DNA from: Pseudogymnoascus destructans
Taxonomy: Eukaryota; Ascomycota; Leotiomycetes; Thelebolales; Thelebolaceae
Direction: 5' to 3'
DNA: 64,000 nt
NCBI RefSeq assembly: GCF_001641265.1
Contig: NW_020167548.1
Coordinates: forward strand, 281,494-345,493
Part shown: piece after piece, positions 55,903 to 64,000 of the stretch
Position numbering within the stretch: position 1 is the stretch's first letter
Layout of the letters: the number at the start of each line of letters is the position of its first letter
The notes under the pieces: generated by a model
What the model was told of the DNA's origin: nothing
Databases searched by the model: none
Seen by the model: only the letters and a program-made list of their open reading frames with translations
Position numbers and translations under genes: made by a program

Positions 55903-58900
55903 TGTTCCTTGTTGGTTCCCACGAATTATCCGTAGGTTCGTAATTTTCCCATTTTATCAAAAACTCTTCTCGACGTCCTACTAACCTTCTGTCTAGGATC
56001 GCTTCGACCTCATATTCGATTATCTCATTCTCGGGTTGGAGTTCGGTGTCGGTCGCAATTGGGGTATTTCCTCTTGCTGGTTCCAGTAGTGAGACATGAA
56101 ATACCGGGTGTAGTCTAGACTTCCTGGGTAGCTGCAGTCTGTAATTAACTGAGCTGACTTTGTTCAATATTTTGAATGGTCCCAATTTCTTGAAGTCCAA
56201 CTTTGTGCTTGGTCGTTTCGTTTTGATATGTTTCCGGAGTAGGTATACTTTATCCCCCTCCTTGAAGGCAGGTTCCATACTGCGCTTCTTGTTTGCGTAT
56301 GCGGCGGATCGTTCATTTAAGAATTGGATGTCCGTCGCAAGTTGTTCGTGGAACGATTTCAGTTGTTCCACCACGATCAGGGCTTGTTCAGCTCGTGATT
56401 CATCTGGTCTTGGTTGCCTATATGCTTCTGGCTGGTAGCCGTAATTGGCAAAGAACGGTGAGACTTTCGTTGCTTCTGTCATCGCGCTGTTATATGCAAA
56501 CTGTGCGATGGGTAAGATCTGAACCCAGTTATCCTGTTGATGATTGACATAGCTTCGCAGGTACTGTTCAAGGGTCTGATTTAATCTTTCTGTTTGGCCG
56601 TCTGTCTGGGGATGAAAAGCTGTTGATAGCTTATGGTTTGTTCCCAGTAGCGCCATCAATGATTTCCAGAATTTCGAAGTAAAGAGCTTGTCTCTATCTG
56701 AGATGATTTCTTCTGGCATCCCATGATCGGCTAATATGACTCGAATGAAGGTATATGCGAGCGCCTCGGCGTCGCTAGCTTCTAGATATGGTATAAACTT
56801 CCCATATTTCGTGAGTCTTTCCGTGATGACGAGGATAGAGTCGTATTCTATTCCTGTTAACGGGTCCTTGGAGGGTGGAAGCTTGACGATGAAGTCCAAA
56901 GCTATTGATTTCCACGCTCCTTTTGGTACTGGTGTCGATTTGAGTTGTCCGTATGGCAGATGCCTATTGGATTTTGACTTGCTGCAAATGTCGCACTCTC
57001 TTACCACTGTCTCTACCTGCTTCCTCATACCTGGGAAGTAGTAGTGTCGGGTGATTCGTTCGAAGGTTCGCGTTACTCCCTGATGACCGTGTGCTGGTAA
57101 CGAGTGTTGTTCTTGCACCAGCGGGCGTCTCATTTGACTTGGGACATACACTAACCCTTTGTATCGAATCAATCCTTGTTCGTCGATGGTGAAGTCGCCT
57201 TCGACTTTGGACAAGACTCGCTTGGCGCATTCGTCTGTTGCGTAAGCTTTCTTGAGTCTTTCCTCGAGTTCTGTATCTTCGATGACTGAGATCGTCGCTA
57301 GTAACTCGTTGTACTGTATTCCTGCATCTGTTTTCTTCAGAATTGCTCTAGGTCTTTCTTCCTTTGGGCCGGCGTAGTCGGTCCGTCTGCTGAGAGCATC
57401 TGCTCTTGCATTCTCGGAGCCCTTGCGATAGGTTATCGTGAAGTTGTAGGCTGCGAGGGTTTCTGCCCAGCGGACTTGTCTGCGGTTTAAAACCTTGGTC
57501 GTGGTGAAATATATGAGGTTCTTGTGATCCGTCCATACCTGCACAGGGTAGGTGGATCCCTCAAGATATACTCGCCACTGCTCAAAGGCAACGACAATAG
57601 CCAGTAGCTCCTTGTCGTGGATGTCGTAATTGAGTTCCGCGGGTGACAGTTTCCTAGAGTAGTACGCGATTGGTTTGAACTTACCGTTCTCGTCTGGTTG
57701 ATTCAGACATGCTCCAATTGCGAAGTCAGAAGAGTCCGTTTCGAGGATGATCTTCTTTGCAGGGTCAAATGTAGCAAGGATAGGTGCTTCCGTGAACTTC
57801 GTCTTAAGTTCCTGGAAAGCAGCCTCTGCCTTGTCCGTCCATTTGAATTCGAGATCCTTTCTGGTAAGCTCTGTGAGTGGTTGAGCTACCTTGGAATATC
57901 CTGAGATGAATCTTCGATAGAAGTTGGCGAAGCCTAGGAAGGCTTGCACTTCCTTGACCGTGGTCGGTGTTGGCCATTCCAACACTGCCGTTACTTTTGC
58001 TTGGTCCATCTTGATGCCGTGCGTTCCAATAATGTAACCCAAGAATTCGACTTGGTTTTTATGGAACTCGCACTTCTCTGGTTTGAGGAGTAAGCTGTAC
58101 TCCTTTAGTTTCTTCAGGACGAGTTTGACATGCTTGACATGCTCCTCCTTGGTTGCTGAATACACCAGGACGTCGTCTAGGTAGACGATGGTAAAGATGT
58201 CTAAGTATTCGTGCAAAGCATCATTCATCAGTCGTTGCATAGATGCGGGTGCGTTTGTTAGCCCAAAGGGCATGACTTGATACTCGAATAGGCCATAGCG
58301 GGTGCGGAATGCTGTTTTCCACTCTTCCCCAGCCTTGATTCGGATCAGGTTGTATGCTCCTCGCAGATCTAGCTTACTGAAGATCTTTGCTCCTTGAAAT
58401 CTATCGTGTAGTTCGTTGATTAACGGCAGGGCATACCTGTCCTTGATTGTGATGTTGTTCAACGCTCGATAGTCCACACATAACCGTAGGGAGCCGTCTT
58501 TCTTTGGTACGAAAAGCACCGGACTTCCTGCGGGTGATGTGGATGGTTTGATGAATCCTTTTGCTAGGTTATCATCAATGTACTCCTTAAGTACCTTCAG
58601 CTCCTTTTCCGATAGCTGATATATTGGTCCAAACGGTGGACTCTTGTCTTTCTCCAAAGGTATCTCGTGATCCCATGGTTGGTGCTTAGGAAGCGCCTCG
58701 TTCTTAGGGCCTTCCTGGAATAATCGCTCGTATTCCTTGTACTCCACCGGTATACTCGTCGGTGAGGATGCCTGGGCTAGGTCATCGAGCTCGGAGGTTG
58801 CACATAACTCCTTCCGGCCCTGGGAGGGTTTCTCCCGTTGTCGCGTGTCCGTCCGTTGTTCACACGCGCACTGGCTCATCACAACTTTCTCGTTCCACCA

Positions 58901-59314
58901 GTCAATCTGGGGGTTGTGTTTCTTGAGCCATGGCACACCAAGGATGCACGCATGGTTGTCCATGTGCACGATGTCAAACTGAATCGTTTCCTTGTGCCCG
59001 TGTAGCATGACCATTTCCAATGGGACCGTTTCGTGGGTCACCATTCCTTCATTAGTCGAGATGGGCTCTCCATCTACGACCATTAACGGGTATGGTTCGG
59101 TTTTCAATTGCGTCTTGAAACCTTGCGTGTCTGCTACTTTCTTTGTCATAAAGTTGCCCCGTGCTCCTGAGTCAATCATTGCTCGGAGGTGTCGCTGTTG
59201 TATCTTAGCGACCACATATAGTTGCATGCTGCCCGTCGTGGCGCATAGCTGGTCTGTACTAGGCCTCTTCGTGTCGCTCGCCGGTGGCCTACCGTCGAGG
59301 ACTCCTAGTTTTTT
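55775..59314 (-). CDS. pol: Pol polyprotein: protease, RT, RNase H, integrase, chromodomain
   Basis: Open over its entire length. The first in-frame ATG is at 59227, but the frame runs back to the slippery site at 59308-59314, so expression as a gag-pol fusion by -1 frameshift is likely. Landmarks: DSGARGNF (protease), LRLCVDYRALN and YLDD (RT), ETDSSDFAIGA and WTDHKNL (RNase H), HGHQGVTRTFERI...CDIC (integrase zinc finger), then integrase D, D and E positions in LDFIVKLP, ISDRDKLFTS and HPQTDGQTERLNQ. The chromodomain is EYEVEAILDRRLVGRREEFL then WENYEPTDNSWEP near the C-terminus; it can tether integration to methylated H3 chromatin. All catalytic residues I can check are present. Confidence 0.93.
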   Translation of the reverse strand, partial: KKLGVLDGRPPASDTKRPSTDQLCATTGSMQLYVVAKIQQRHLRAMIDSGARGNFMTKKVADTQGFKTQLKTEPYPLMVVDGEPISTNEGMVTHETVPLEMVMLHGHKETIQFDIVHMDNHACILGVPWLKKHNPQIDWWNEKVVMSQCACEQRTDTRQREKPSQGRKELCATSELDDLAQASSPTSIPVEYKEYERLFQEGPKNEALPKHQPWDHEIPLEKDKSPPFGPIYQLSEKELKVLKEYIDDNLAKGFIKPSTSPAGSPVLFVPKKDGSLRLCVDYRALNNITIKDRYALPLINELHDRFQGAKIFSKLDLRGAYNLIRIKAGEEWKTAFRTRYGLFEYQVMPFGLTNAPASMQRLMNDALHEYLDIFTIVYLDDVLVYSATKEEHVKHVKLVLKKLKEYSLLLKPEKCEFHKNQVEFLGYIIGTHGIKMDQAKVTAVLEWPTPTTVKEVQAFLGFANFYRRFISGYSKVAQPLTELTRKDLEFKWTDKAEAAFQELKTKFTEAPILATFDPAKKIILETDSSDFAIGACLNQPDENGKFKPIAYYSRKLSPAELNYDIHDKELLAIVVAFEQWRVYLEGSTYPVQVWTDHKNLIYFTTTKVLNRRQVRWAETLAAYNFTITYRKGSENARADALSRRTDYAGPKEERPRAILKKTDAGIQYNELLATISVIEDTELEERLKKAYATDECAKRVLSKVEGDFTIDEQGLIRYKGLVYVPSQMRRPLVQEQHSLPAHGHQGVTRTFERITRHYYFPGMRKQVETVVRECDICSKSKSNRHLPYGQLKSTPVPKGAWKSIALDFIVKLPPSKDPLTGIEYDSILVITERLTKYGKFIPYLEASDAEALAYTFIRVILADHGMPEEIISDRDKLFTSKFWKSLMALLGTNHKLSTAFHPQTDGQTERLNQTLEQYLRSYVNHQQDNWVQILPIAQFAYNSAMTEATKVSPFFANYGYQPEAYRQPRPDESRAEQALIVVEQLKSFHEQLATDIQFLNERSAAYANKKRSMEPAFKEGDKVYLLRKHIKTKRPSTKLDFKKLGPFKILNKVSSVNYRLQLPRKSRLHPVFHVSLLEPARGNTPIATDTELQPENEIIEYEVEAILDRRLVGRREEFLIKWENYEPTDNSWEPTRNISKELLEEYRRRHPSAIDPKMQGSRPVDRRKRGSRSQTRRQR

Positions 59315-61240
59315 GACTCGTCCGAGGAAGGATAGTATTCATCCGCTTCCAATGGTGGTCCTTGGGGAGATCGTTTCCCTCGCTCTTCTGCTTCATCTAG
59401 CAGATGTGGGTATTTCTCGTATACCTGTTCGCTTTTGATAGGCAAGTCCCCTTCAGACTGGCTTCGCCTGAGGGCGTGAACTTGCTCTGCGTCTCTGAAG
59501 TGTATCCTGGGTGAGGATCGGGGAAACAACTGATTCTGGTGTTTCTTTTTCCAGTGGAGCTTGCAATCATCTTCGCTGCAATACTCCCAGTAGACATACG
59601 CGTGCCAGGGATGATCAGTCTCTGTTGCGTCTGTCGTTGATAGTTCCCGCTGTCCTCTCACCCATGCACTATCTTCCCTCGGAGGCGTGGAGAACGTGTC
59701 TAGTTGCTCCATGGCTCTCCTTTCGATGCGTGGAGTGGGTCTCGCATTTTCCCGTCGGAGCATATCTCTGGCTTTCTCGTCGTACTTCTTCAGGGCTCTC
59801 CTGCGGTCCTGGTAGTAAAGTTCGACGCTTTTCATATACTTCAGTTTAGCCATATGCTCGACATCCTTCTCCAGTTCTTCCGCTTCTTGGGCTTCCAACT
59901 TAGCTACGTCTTGGGACGTGCCAAGCAGCCTGCGGGTATTCGTTAGTTGGTCGTAGTATCTCCAGAGGTCATCCTTGCAGTCGTCCACCTTGCACTTTAA
60001 CGGAAGTTCCTGTAACAGGTTCCCGTAGAGGTCTTTAAGCATGGGGATTTTCCTCTGGCCATTGGGCTTGTCTCGTTCGGCCCTAATCTTCGCGTGGGCG
60101 TGTTTTGCCATGCGTCTTACTACGTTCTTGCACCGTGGATTCATTGGTTCCGTAGGTGCGAGTTCATCGAAGGTCTCCTGTTCCGAGACGGTGAACGATT
60201 CCGCCTCCGACCCTTCATCTGAGCTCTCGTCTTCTGGGGTGCTTTCGCCGTTTATTCCCCAGTCCTGTTTGCTCACAAACGTTGCGTTCAACTGTCCGTC
60301 CAGGTGGCATTGAGTTGTTTGCCGACTTTGCGTCCGCCGTTCCCTTTCTTTGGTTGTCTGCAGTCTCGGGCCATGTGGCCTGGCTTGTCGCAGTTAAAAC
60401 AGAGTCGTTCCTTGAATTGTCTGTCTTTCTTAGGGTCACGGGGTCGTCCAGGTTTGAACGTGGCATCGAGTTCCATTGGGTCCGACCAACGGTTGTCTCG
60501 CGGGTGTTGATCCCGTCGTCTGCCCTCGTTTCCCCGGTAGGGGTAACTTTTCTTGGGCTTGTCATAGGTCCGACGTTCCTTCTGGAATTCGTATAGTCGA
60601 TTGTCGATTCGGACCGTATGTTCGATTAGCGCTACCATGTCCGTTGGTTGTTGTTCCAAACGGGCAAGTTCCATACGTATATGGCTCTTCAGCCCACGTC
60701 GGTAGTGGCTGATGAGTGCGCTGGCATCCCATCCTGTCTGATTGCCGTATCTCTGGAATTCTGTGGAGTAGTGAGGGCGCTGCCAGTCTGCTTAAGTGCA
60801 AACAGATGGTCTTCTGCGGTCTTAATCTCATCGATGTCTCCGAACATGCATCGGATTTCCTTACAGAATCCATTCCAGCTGCCAAACATAGTCTGCATAG
60901 TTGTCATGCTTCCATTGGTACTTTCATATTTGAAATAGTCCTTGAGGAATGGTTCGATCCATCGCAGGGCTTCCCCCCTAAGGTAGGACGCAGTCCACAG
61001 GGCATAGCTCTCCTGGGTGGGAAACTTCTCGTCATTGAAGTGCTGGTACAGTTCGACCTGTAGCAAAAACACCTCAAGTTCCTTTCGGTTGCCGGAGTAA
61101 GTGTCGGGCAACTTGACGCGTAGAGTTTCCTTGAGTTCGTTGACGGTGGGTGCATCGGGCATCTCCTCATTCTCAGGCTTAGACCTCTGAGATGAAGTTG
61201 GCGTGGTGGGGTTTTTCCCCTTCGAACTGACGACAGACAT
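59305..61240 (-). pseudogene. gag: gag of the chromovirus with two frame breaks
   Basis: ATG at 61240 opens MSVVSSKGKNPTTPTSS. The capsid-like part includes LPDTYSGNRKELEVFLLQV and LRGEALRWIEPFLKDYF. Near 60785 the frame shifts by -1 (coherent reading continues STEFQRYGNQTGWDASALI). Then come the zinc knuckle CFNCDKPGHMARDC (about 60400) and a second -1 break near 60295 at a repeated QLNAT motif. The third segment (60291-59305) is acidic, then basic, ending SDESKN before the frameshift heptamer. Neither break has a slippery heptamer, so I read them as single-base deletions. Without them gag would be about 645 residues. Confidence 0.82.
59308..59314 (-). promoter_or_regulatory. -1 ribosomal frameshift heptamer A_AAA_AAC at gag-pol junction
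   Basis: On the minus strand gag reads TCA AAA AAC TAG. The A AAA AAC heptamer sits directly before the gag stop (59305-59307) and matches the X_XXY_YYZ rule in the gag frame; pol opens in the -1 frame at this point. Confidence 0.8.
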
Positions 61241-61278
61241 GTTGCTTTGGTGTGTAAGCCGGTACCGTCGTAGAAGTG

Positions 61279-61286
61279 GTGCTCAA
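61279..61286 (-). promoter_or_regulatory. Putative self-primer binding site
   Basis: One base after the 5' LTR the minus strand reads TTGAGCAC, which is complementary to GTGCTCAA inside the LTR (61430-61423, minus sense), about 37 bases after a tatataa box. No tRNA-type tgg primer site is present. Confidence 0.5.
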
Positions 61287-61287
61287 G

Positions 61288-61762
61288 TGTAACGCTGACT
61301 TCTAAACGATAGAAGACACAGAGGTTCTCTTGCGTAAAGGTTTACTTATCAGAGGAGGCAGGGGATCAGACACAAAGGCTTCAAGTAACACGTTACTAGT
61401 ATATAACAAATACTGTATTGAGTTGAGCACGAAGCTCCTATCTAAGGAAATACTATCTACTTATATAGTGGCGTCGTGCCTAGTGGACTCTTGGGAACTC
61501 ACTCGAGTCCTGGAGTCCTGGACTCTTAGGACTCTTCTCATCATCCTGCGAGTCCATCACGTGCCTAGTGGACTCCTGGGAACTCACTCGAGTCCTCGGA
61601 GTCCTGGACTCTTAGGACTCTTCTCATCATCCTGCGAGTCCGTCACGTGATACTTTCGGAACTACTATTCCCTGCTGCCCCTCCAGGTACCAGGGCCGGT
61701 CTCATGCGACCTCCCTCCTTTCCTGTCCTGTAGTTGGCCAGCCTTCTTGTTCCGTCGTAACA
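61288..61762 (-). repeat. 5' LTR of the chromovirus (475 bp)
   Basis: Nearly identical to the 3' LTR at 54765-55239. In element sense it carries tatataa (61467-61461) upstream of the predicted transcript start near 61430. Confidence 0.93.
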
Positions 61763-61851
61763 TTACTTGGAAAGCCTTTGTGTTTAATCCTGCATTCTCT
61801 GTTCAAGTCAACTTACGCAGAAACCTCTGTGTCTTCTATCCATTTAGAAGT
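61763..61851 (-). repeat. Divergent family B LTR fragment, inverted
   Basis: The reverse complement (tgtaacactgacttctaaa ... ggctttccaagtaa) aligns to the start of the chromovirus LTR with many differences, so it is an older relative in opposite orientation. Confidence 0.75.
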
Positions 61852-61854
61852 CAG

Positions 61855-61914
61855 TGTTACACTATCGGTCATGTTCCTAGGGCCTCTAGTTGGTAGAGAT
61901 ATGTCATGTGGTAG
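61855..61914 (+). repeat. Family A LTR fragment (outer copy, left of nested solo LTR)
   Basis: Matches the family A LTR segment tcatgttcctagg(g)cctctagttggtagag that is present in full at about 62554-62615, with C/T differences. Confidence 0.75.
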
Positions 61915-61919
61915 TATTA

Positions 61920-62850
61920 TGTAATGGTGGGTGCACCAGATATGAGAATCTAGCCACCCAAGGAAGGGATGAATTTACTAAGACAACACACTGTCTTAGG
62001 AAACAGAGCCAAAGGGTTGTAGCTTAGACTATTCCACAACGCAGCAATCAGGTGTATGATGTGGTGAAGTGGTTAGACAAGTTGCAACAAATGTTGAGTC
62101 TGAGAACTCAGGGGTAAGTCAGAGGTTAGCACTCACTGACTTTCAAAACAGAGAATAACAAGATCAATGCTTGGAAGCTTGGAAAAGACGTAGAAGTATG
62201 TGCTAGTCGATTTACTGTATTGCCTGCTTGCCCTTTCTTAAGGAAAGGGCAATCCTATTTATGCCAAAGGAGTGTAGTTCTCTCATTTTCCATGACTTTC
62301 CATGGACTAACCAGGCTTGGTAAATGTATTAGAAATCAAGTGCGACCCACAACTAGCTTGCTAATCATGTAGTGAACGTAAGAGAATCCCATAGAACCAT
62401 CTCTTGGGTTCCTAGCCTATAGGAAGTTGAAAAGGAGGTCCAAGGTCAGAGTACCTATAGACAAATTATGTCATAACTTAACCAATCTGTGGGTAACTAA
62501 GGAGCGATGACGTGTAATGAATCATAGAGGGTTGTAGAAGCTTCTAGAGCTATTGTTCATGTTCCTAGGCCTCTAGTTGGTAGAGATATGCCATGTGGTA
62601 GTATTGGCCACCCCTTAAGGAGGAGATTTTCTTAATAACTTGTTTAATGAGTGTCCAAATGATATGCCATGATGTATGTAGCATAAACAGATGTAGTAGA
62701 AGAGTTTGCAGCAATCGTTGAGTAGTATTGCTTCTGTTGTTGGTGTGATAAGCCAAGATATGTATGGTGACTTGTAGGTTTGAGGAGGAGATTTCCAAGT
62801 TTGCTCTTGAGTTTGATAGCAAACTGAGTGCAACGAATGTCAGTATGACA
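61920..62850 (+). repeat. Solo LTR, family A (931 bp), 5-bp duplication tatta
   Basis: Runs tgtaatggtgggtgcacc ... cagtatgaca. Identical 5-mers tatta at 61915-61919 and 62851-62855 mark the insertion. The flanks on both sides are themselves family A LTR sequence. Confidence 0.95.
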
Positions 62851-62855
62851 TATTA

Positions 62856-63084
62856 GCCCCAGTAACTAAGGAGTGATGATGTGTAATGAATCATAGAGGG
62901 TTGTAGAGATATGCTATGTGGTTAATGAATCATAGAGGGTTGTAGCAATCGTTGAGTAGTATTGCTCTTGTTGTTGGTGTGATAAGCCAAAATATGTATA
63001 GTGACTTGTAGGTTTGAGGAGGAGATTTCTAAGTTTTCTCTTGAGTTTGATAGCAAACTCAGTGCAACGAATGTCAGTATGACA
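62856..63084 (+). repeat. Family A LTR fragment (outer copy, right part)
   Basis: Continues the outer copy with taactaaggagtgatgatgtg and ends gtcagtatgaca at 63084. It has an internal rearrangement: aatcatagagggttgtag appears twice. Confidence 0.8.
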
Positions 63085-64000
63085 TCCAGTAATTAGCTTA
63101 AGTTGATAATTGGGAAAAGGGACTTAATATAGTGTGTATCGTGATTTGTATAACGAATGGAAGGATCTGAAGAAAGTTATCAAGTTATCAAGTTATCTAG
63201 AAAATTGACTAATCATGTATCGACTTAATAAGATAATACTGTACGCAATAAGCTGTGTGTTCTAATGATCTACATATACTACACATACGTAGTGCGCGAT
63301 TCAATACTCTGATCTTAGGTTGTTGAACCACTTAAACTTCCTCTTCCACTTCAATTACAGCCTGGTTTTGACCTTCCTAAACCTCTGTAGCTGTTGAAGC
63401 TCCTCCCCTACCTATGTATGACGTTCTCTTTTGCCTTTTCCTCTTGACTCTTTCATTTGCTGCCTGTAAACTTGTAATCTCAGCTGTAAGAATCGTGGCT
63501 GAATGCATAGCCATTTAACAGCCCTTAATTAGCTGCTTGACTGCTTGAACAGTTGGGACTAGGAGGACTTTGTGTACAGTAGCAAATTAGGCTTTAAACC
63601 ACTGTACTATGCAACTGCAATTCAGCTGTATTATGTGGTGTTTTAGGAACCTAAGGGCTAGGAGCCTAAGTAGATAGAGAAGGAGATAGCATCTGTAAAT
63701 TCACGTCTAGCCGTGAGAGGACTTGATCTGGGTCAAAAGGGATTAGCCTAGTAGCTTTAAATCCGCTTAGGATAGTAGCTAGACTAAATGAGGTTGTACA
63801 GGCTTGCTAATATAGGACTATAAAGTCGTCCTTGTCAATGTGATTAATCCCTACTTGCATACTAGCCTCGACAGCCTTTCTATATGATCATTTTAGAACT
63901 AAAAAACAGCTATTCACCATTATTACTTTTACTTCTACCGCTGTACTGAGATAATCCACTTAATTCAACATTTTATATTCTTAACAAAGGCTCCGCTCAA
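63085..64000. other. AT-rich DNA, nothing recognised
   Basis: Stops are dense in all frames. Composition and many short near-repeats suggest decayed mobile DNA, but no family could be assigned. Confidence 0.4.

Larger units (their letters stand above)
54765..61762 (-). mobile_element. Ty3/gypsy chromovirus, nearly full length (6998 bp)
   Basis: Two 475-bp LTRs (54765-55239, 61288-61762) flank a gag-pol body on the minus strand. Order in element sense: 5' LTR, primer site, gag, -1 frameshift, protease, RT, RNase H, integrase, chromodomain, antisense ORF, polypurine tract, 3' LTR. The LTRs differ at only about three positions (one C/T and two single-base indels), so insertion is recent. The 5-bp flanks (gttaa and ttact) do not match. 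Confidence 0.95.

Noticed and set aside
56736..57041. Plus-strand frames opposite pol
   Set aside because: Shadows of the integrase region; unlike the 55288-55902 ORF they lie wholly within pol coding sequence.
54765..61762. Whole 7-kb block as a viral insertion
   Set aside because: LTRs, gag-pol order and chromodomain identify a fungal Ty3/gypsy retrotransposon; there is no envelope gene.

Overview
The window is nuclear DNA of a filamentous ascomycete (Pezizomycotina). The evidence is spliced genes with short introns (about 40-82 bp, GT...AG), a bidirectional gene arrangement, fungal-type proteins (an Nrc2-like AGC kinase, Ppg1-type phosphatase, Ssp120-like EF-hand protein, Orc6, Upf3, a CHR-type chromate transporter, an NPP1-domain protein) and fungal Fot/pogo, hAT, MULE and Ty3/gypsy transposons. 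The class cannot be fixed from sequence alone.

Layout. 1-5.6 kb: gene-poor DNA full of micro- and minisatellites. 5.6-14.1 kb: a transposon nest. It holds a pogo-type element split by a hAT element, a hAT/pogo chimera, and a truncated Ty3/gypsy body joined to a 936-bp LTR (family A). 14.1-19.1 kb: decayed genes (protein kinase, F-box-like), the second killed by another hAT copy with a perfect 8-bp duplication. 19.1-23.8 kb: minisatellites without a convincing gene. 23.8-29.4 kb: a four-exon gene for a 1798-residue WD40/Gemin5-like scaffold. 30.7-32.8 kb: a dead Mutator-like element with about 55-bp terminal inverted repeats and a perfect 9-bp duplication. 33.0-49.8 kb: the conserved gene island, with chromate transporter, SNF2 fragment, intron-containing tRNA-Ser(GCU), an unrecognised 441-residue protein, Nrc2-like kinase, Upf3 and Ppg1 (divergent), Ssp120-like and Orc6 (divergent), and a secreted coiled-coil protein. 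50.1-52.9 kb: a 5'-truncated exo-polygalacturonase and an intact NPP1-domain gene. 53.6-63.1 kb: a second retrotransposon nest. Its core is a nearly full-length Ty3/gypsy chromovirus (54765-61762) with 475-bp LTRs, an intact pol with chromodomain, a frame-broken gag, and an antisense cysteine-cluster ORF. Two solo LTRs with perfect 5-bp duplications and fragments of older LTRs surround it. 63.1-64 kb: AT-rich DNA with nothing recognised.

How the genes relate. The island genes are housekeeping: phospholipid-asymmetry/growth signalling (Nrc2), mRNA surveillance (Upf3), STRIPAK-linked phosphatase (Ppg1), secretory pathway (Ssp120-like) and replication licensing (Orc6). The two genes with plant-facing functions (exo-PG, NPP1) sit at the border between this island and the retrotransposon nest; one is already broken. 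The most interesting observations are in the chromovirus: a canonical -1 frameshift heptamer at the gag-pol junction, an LTR/primer-site complementarity that suggests self-priming, and an antisense ORF with a conserved-looking cysteine cluster.
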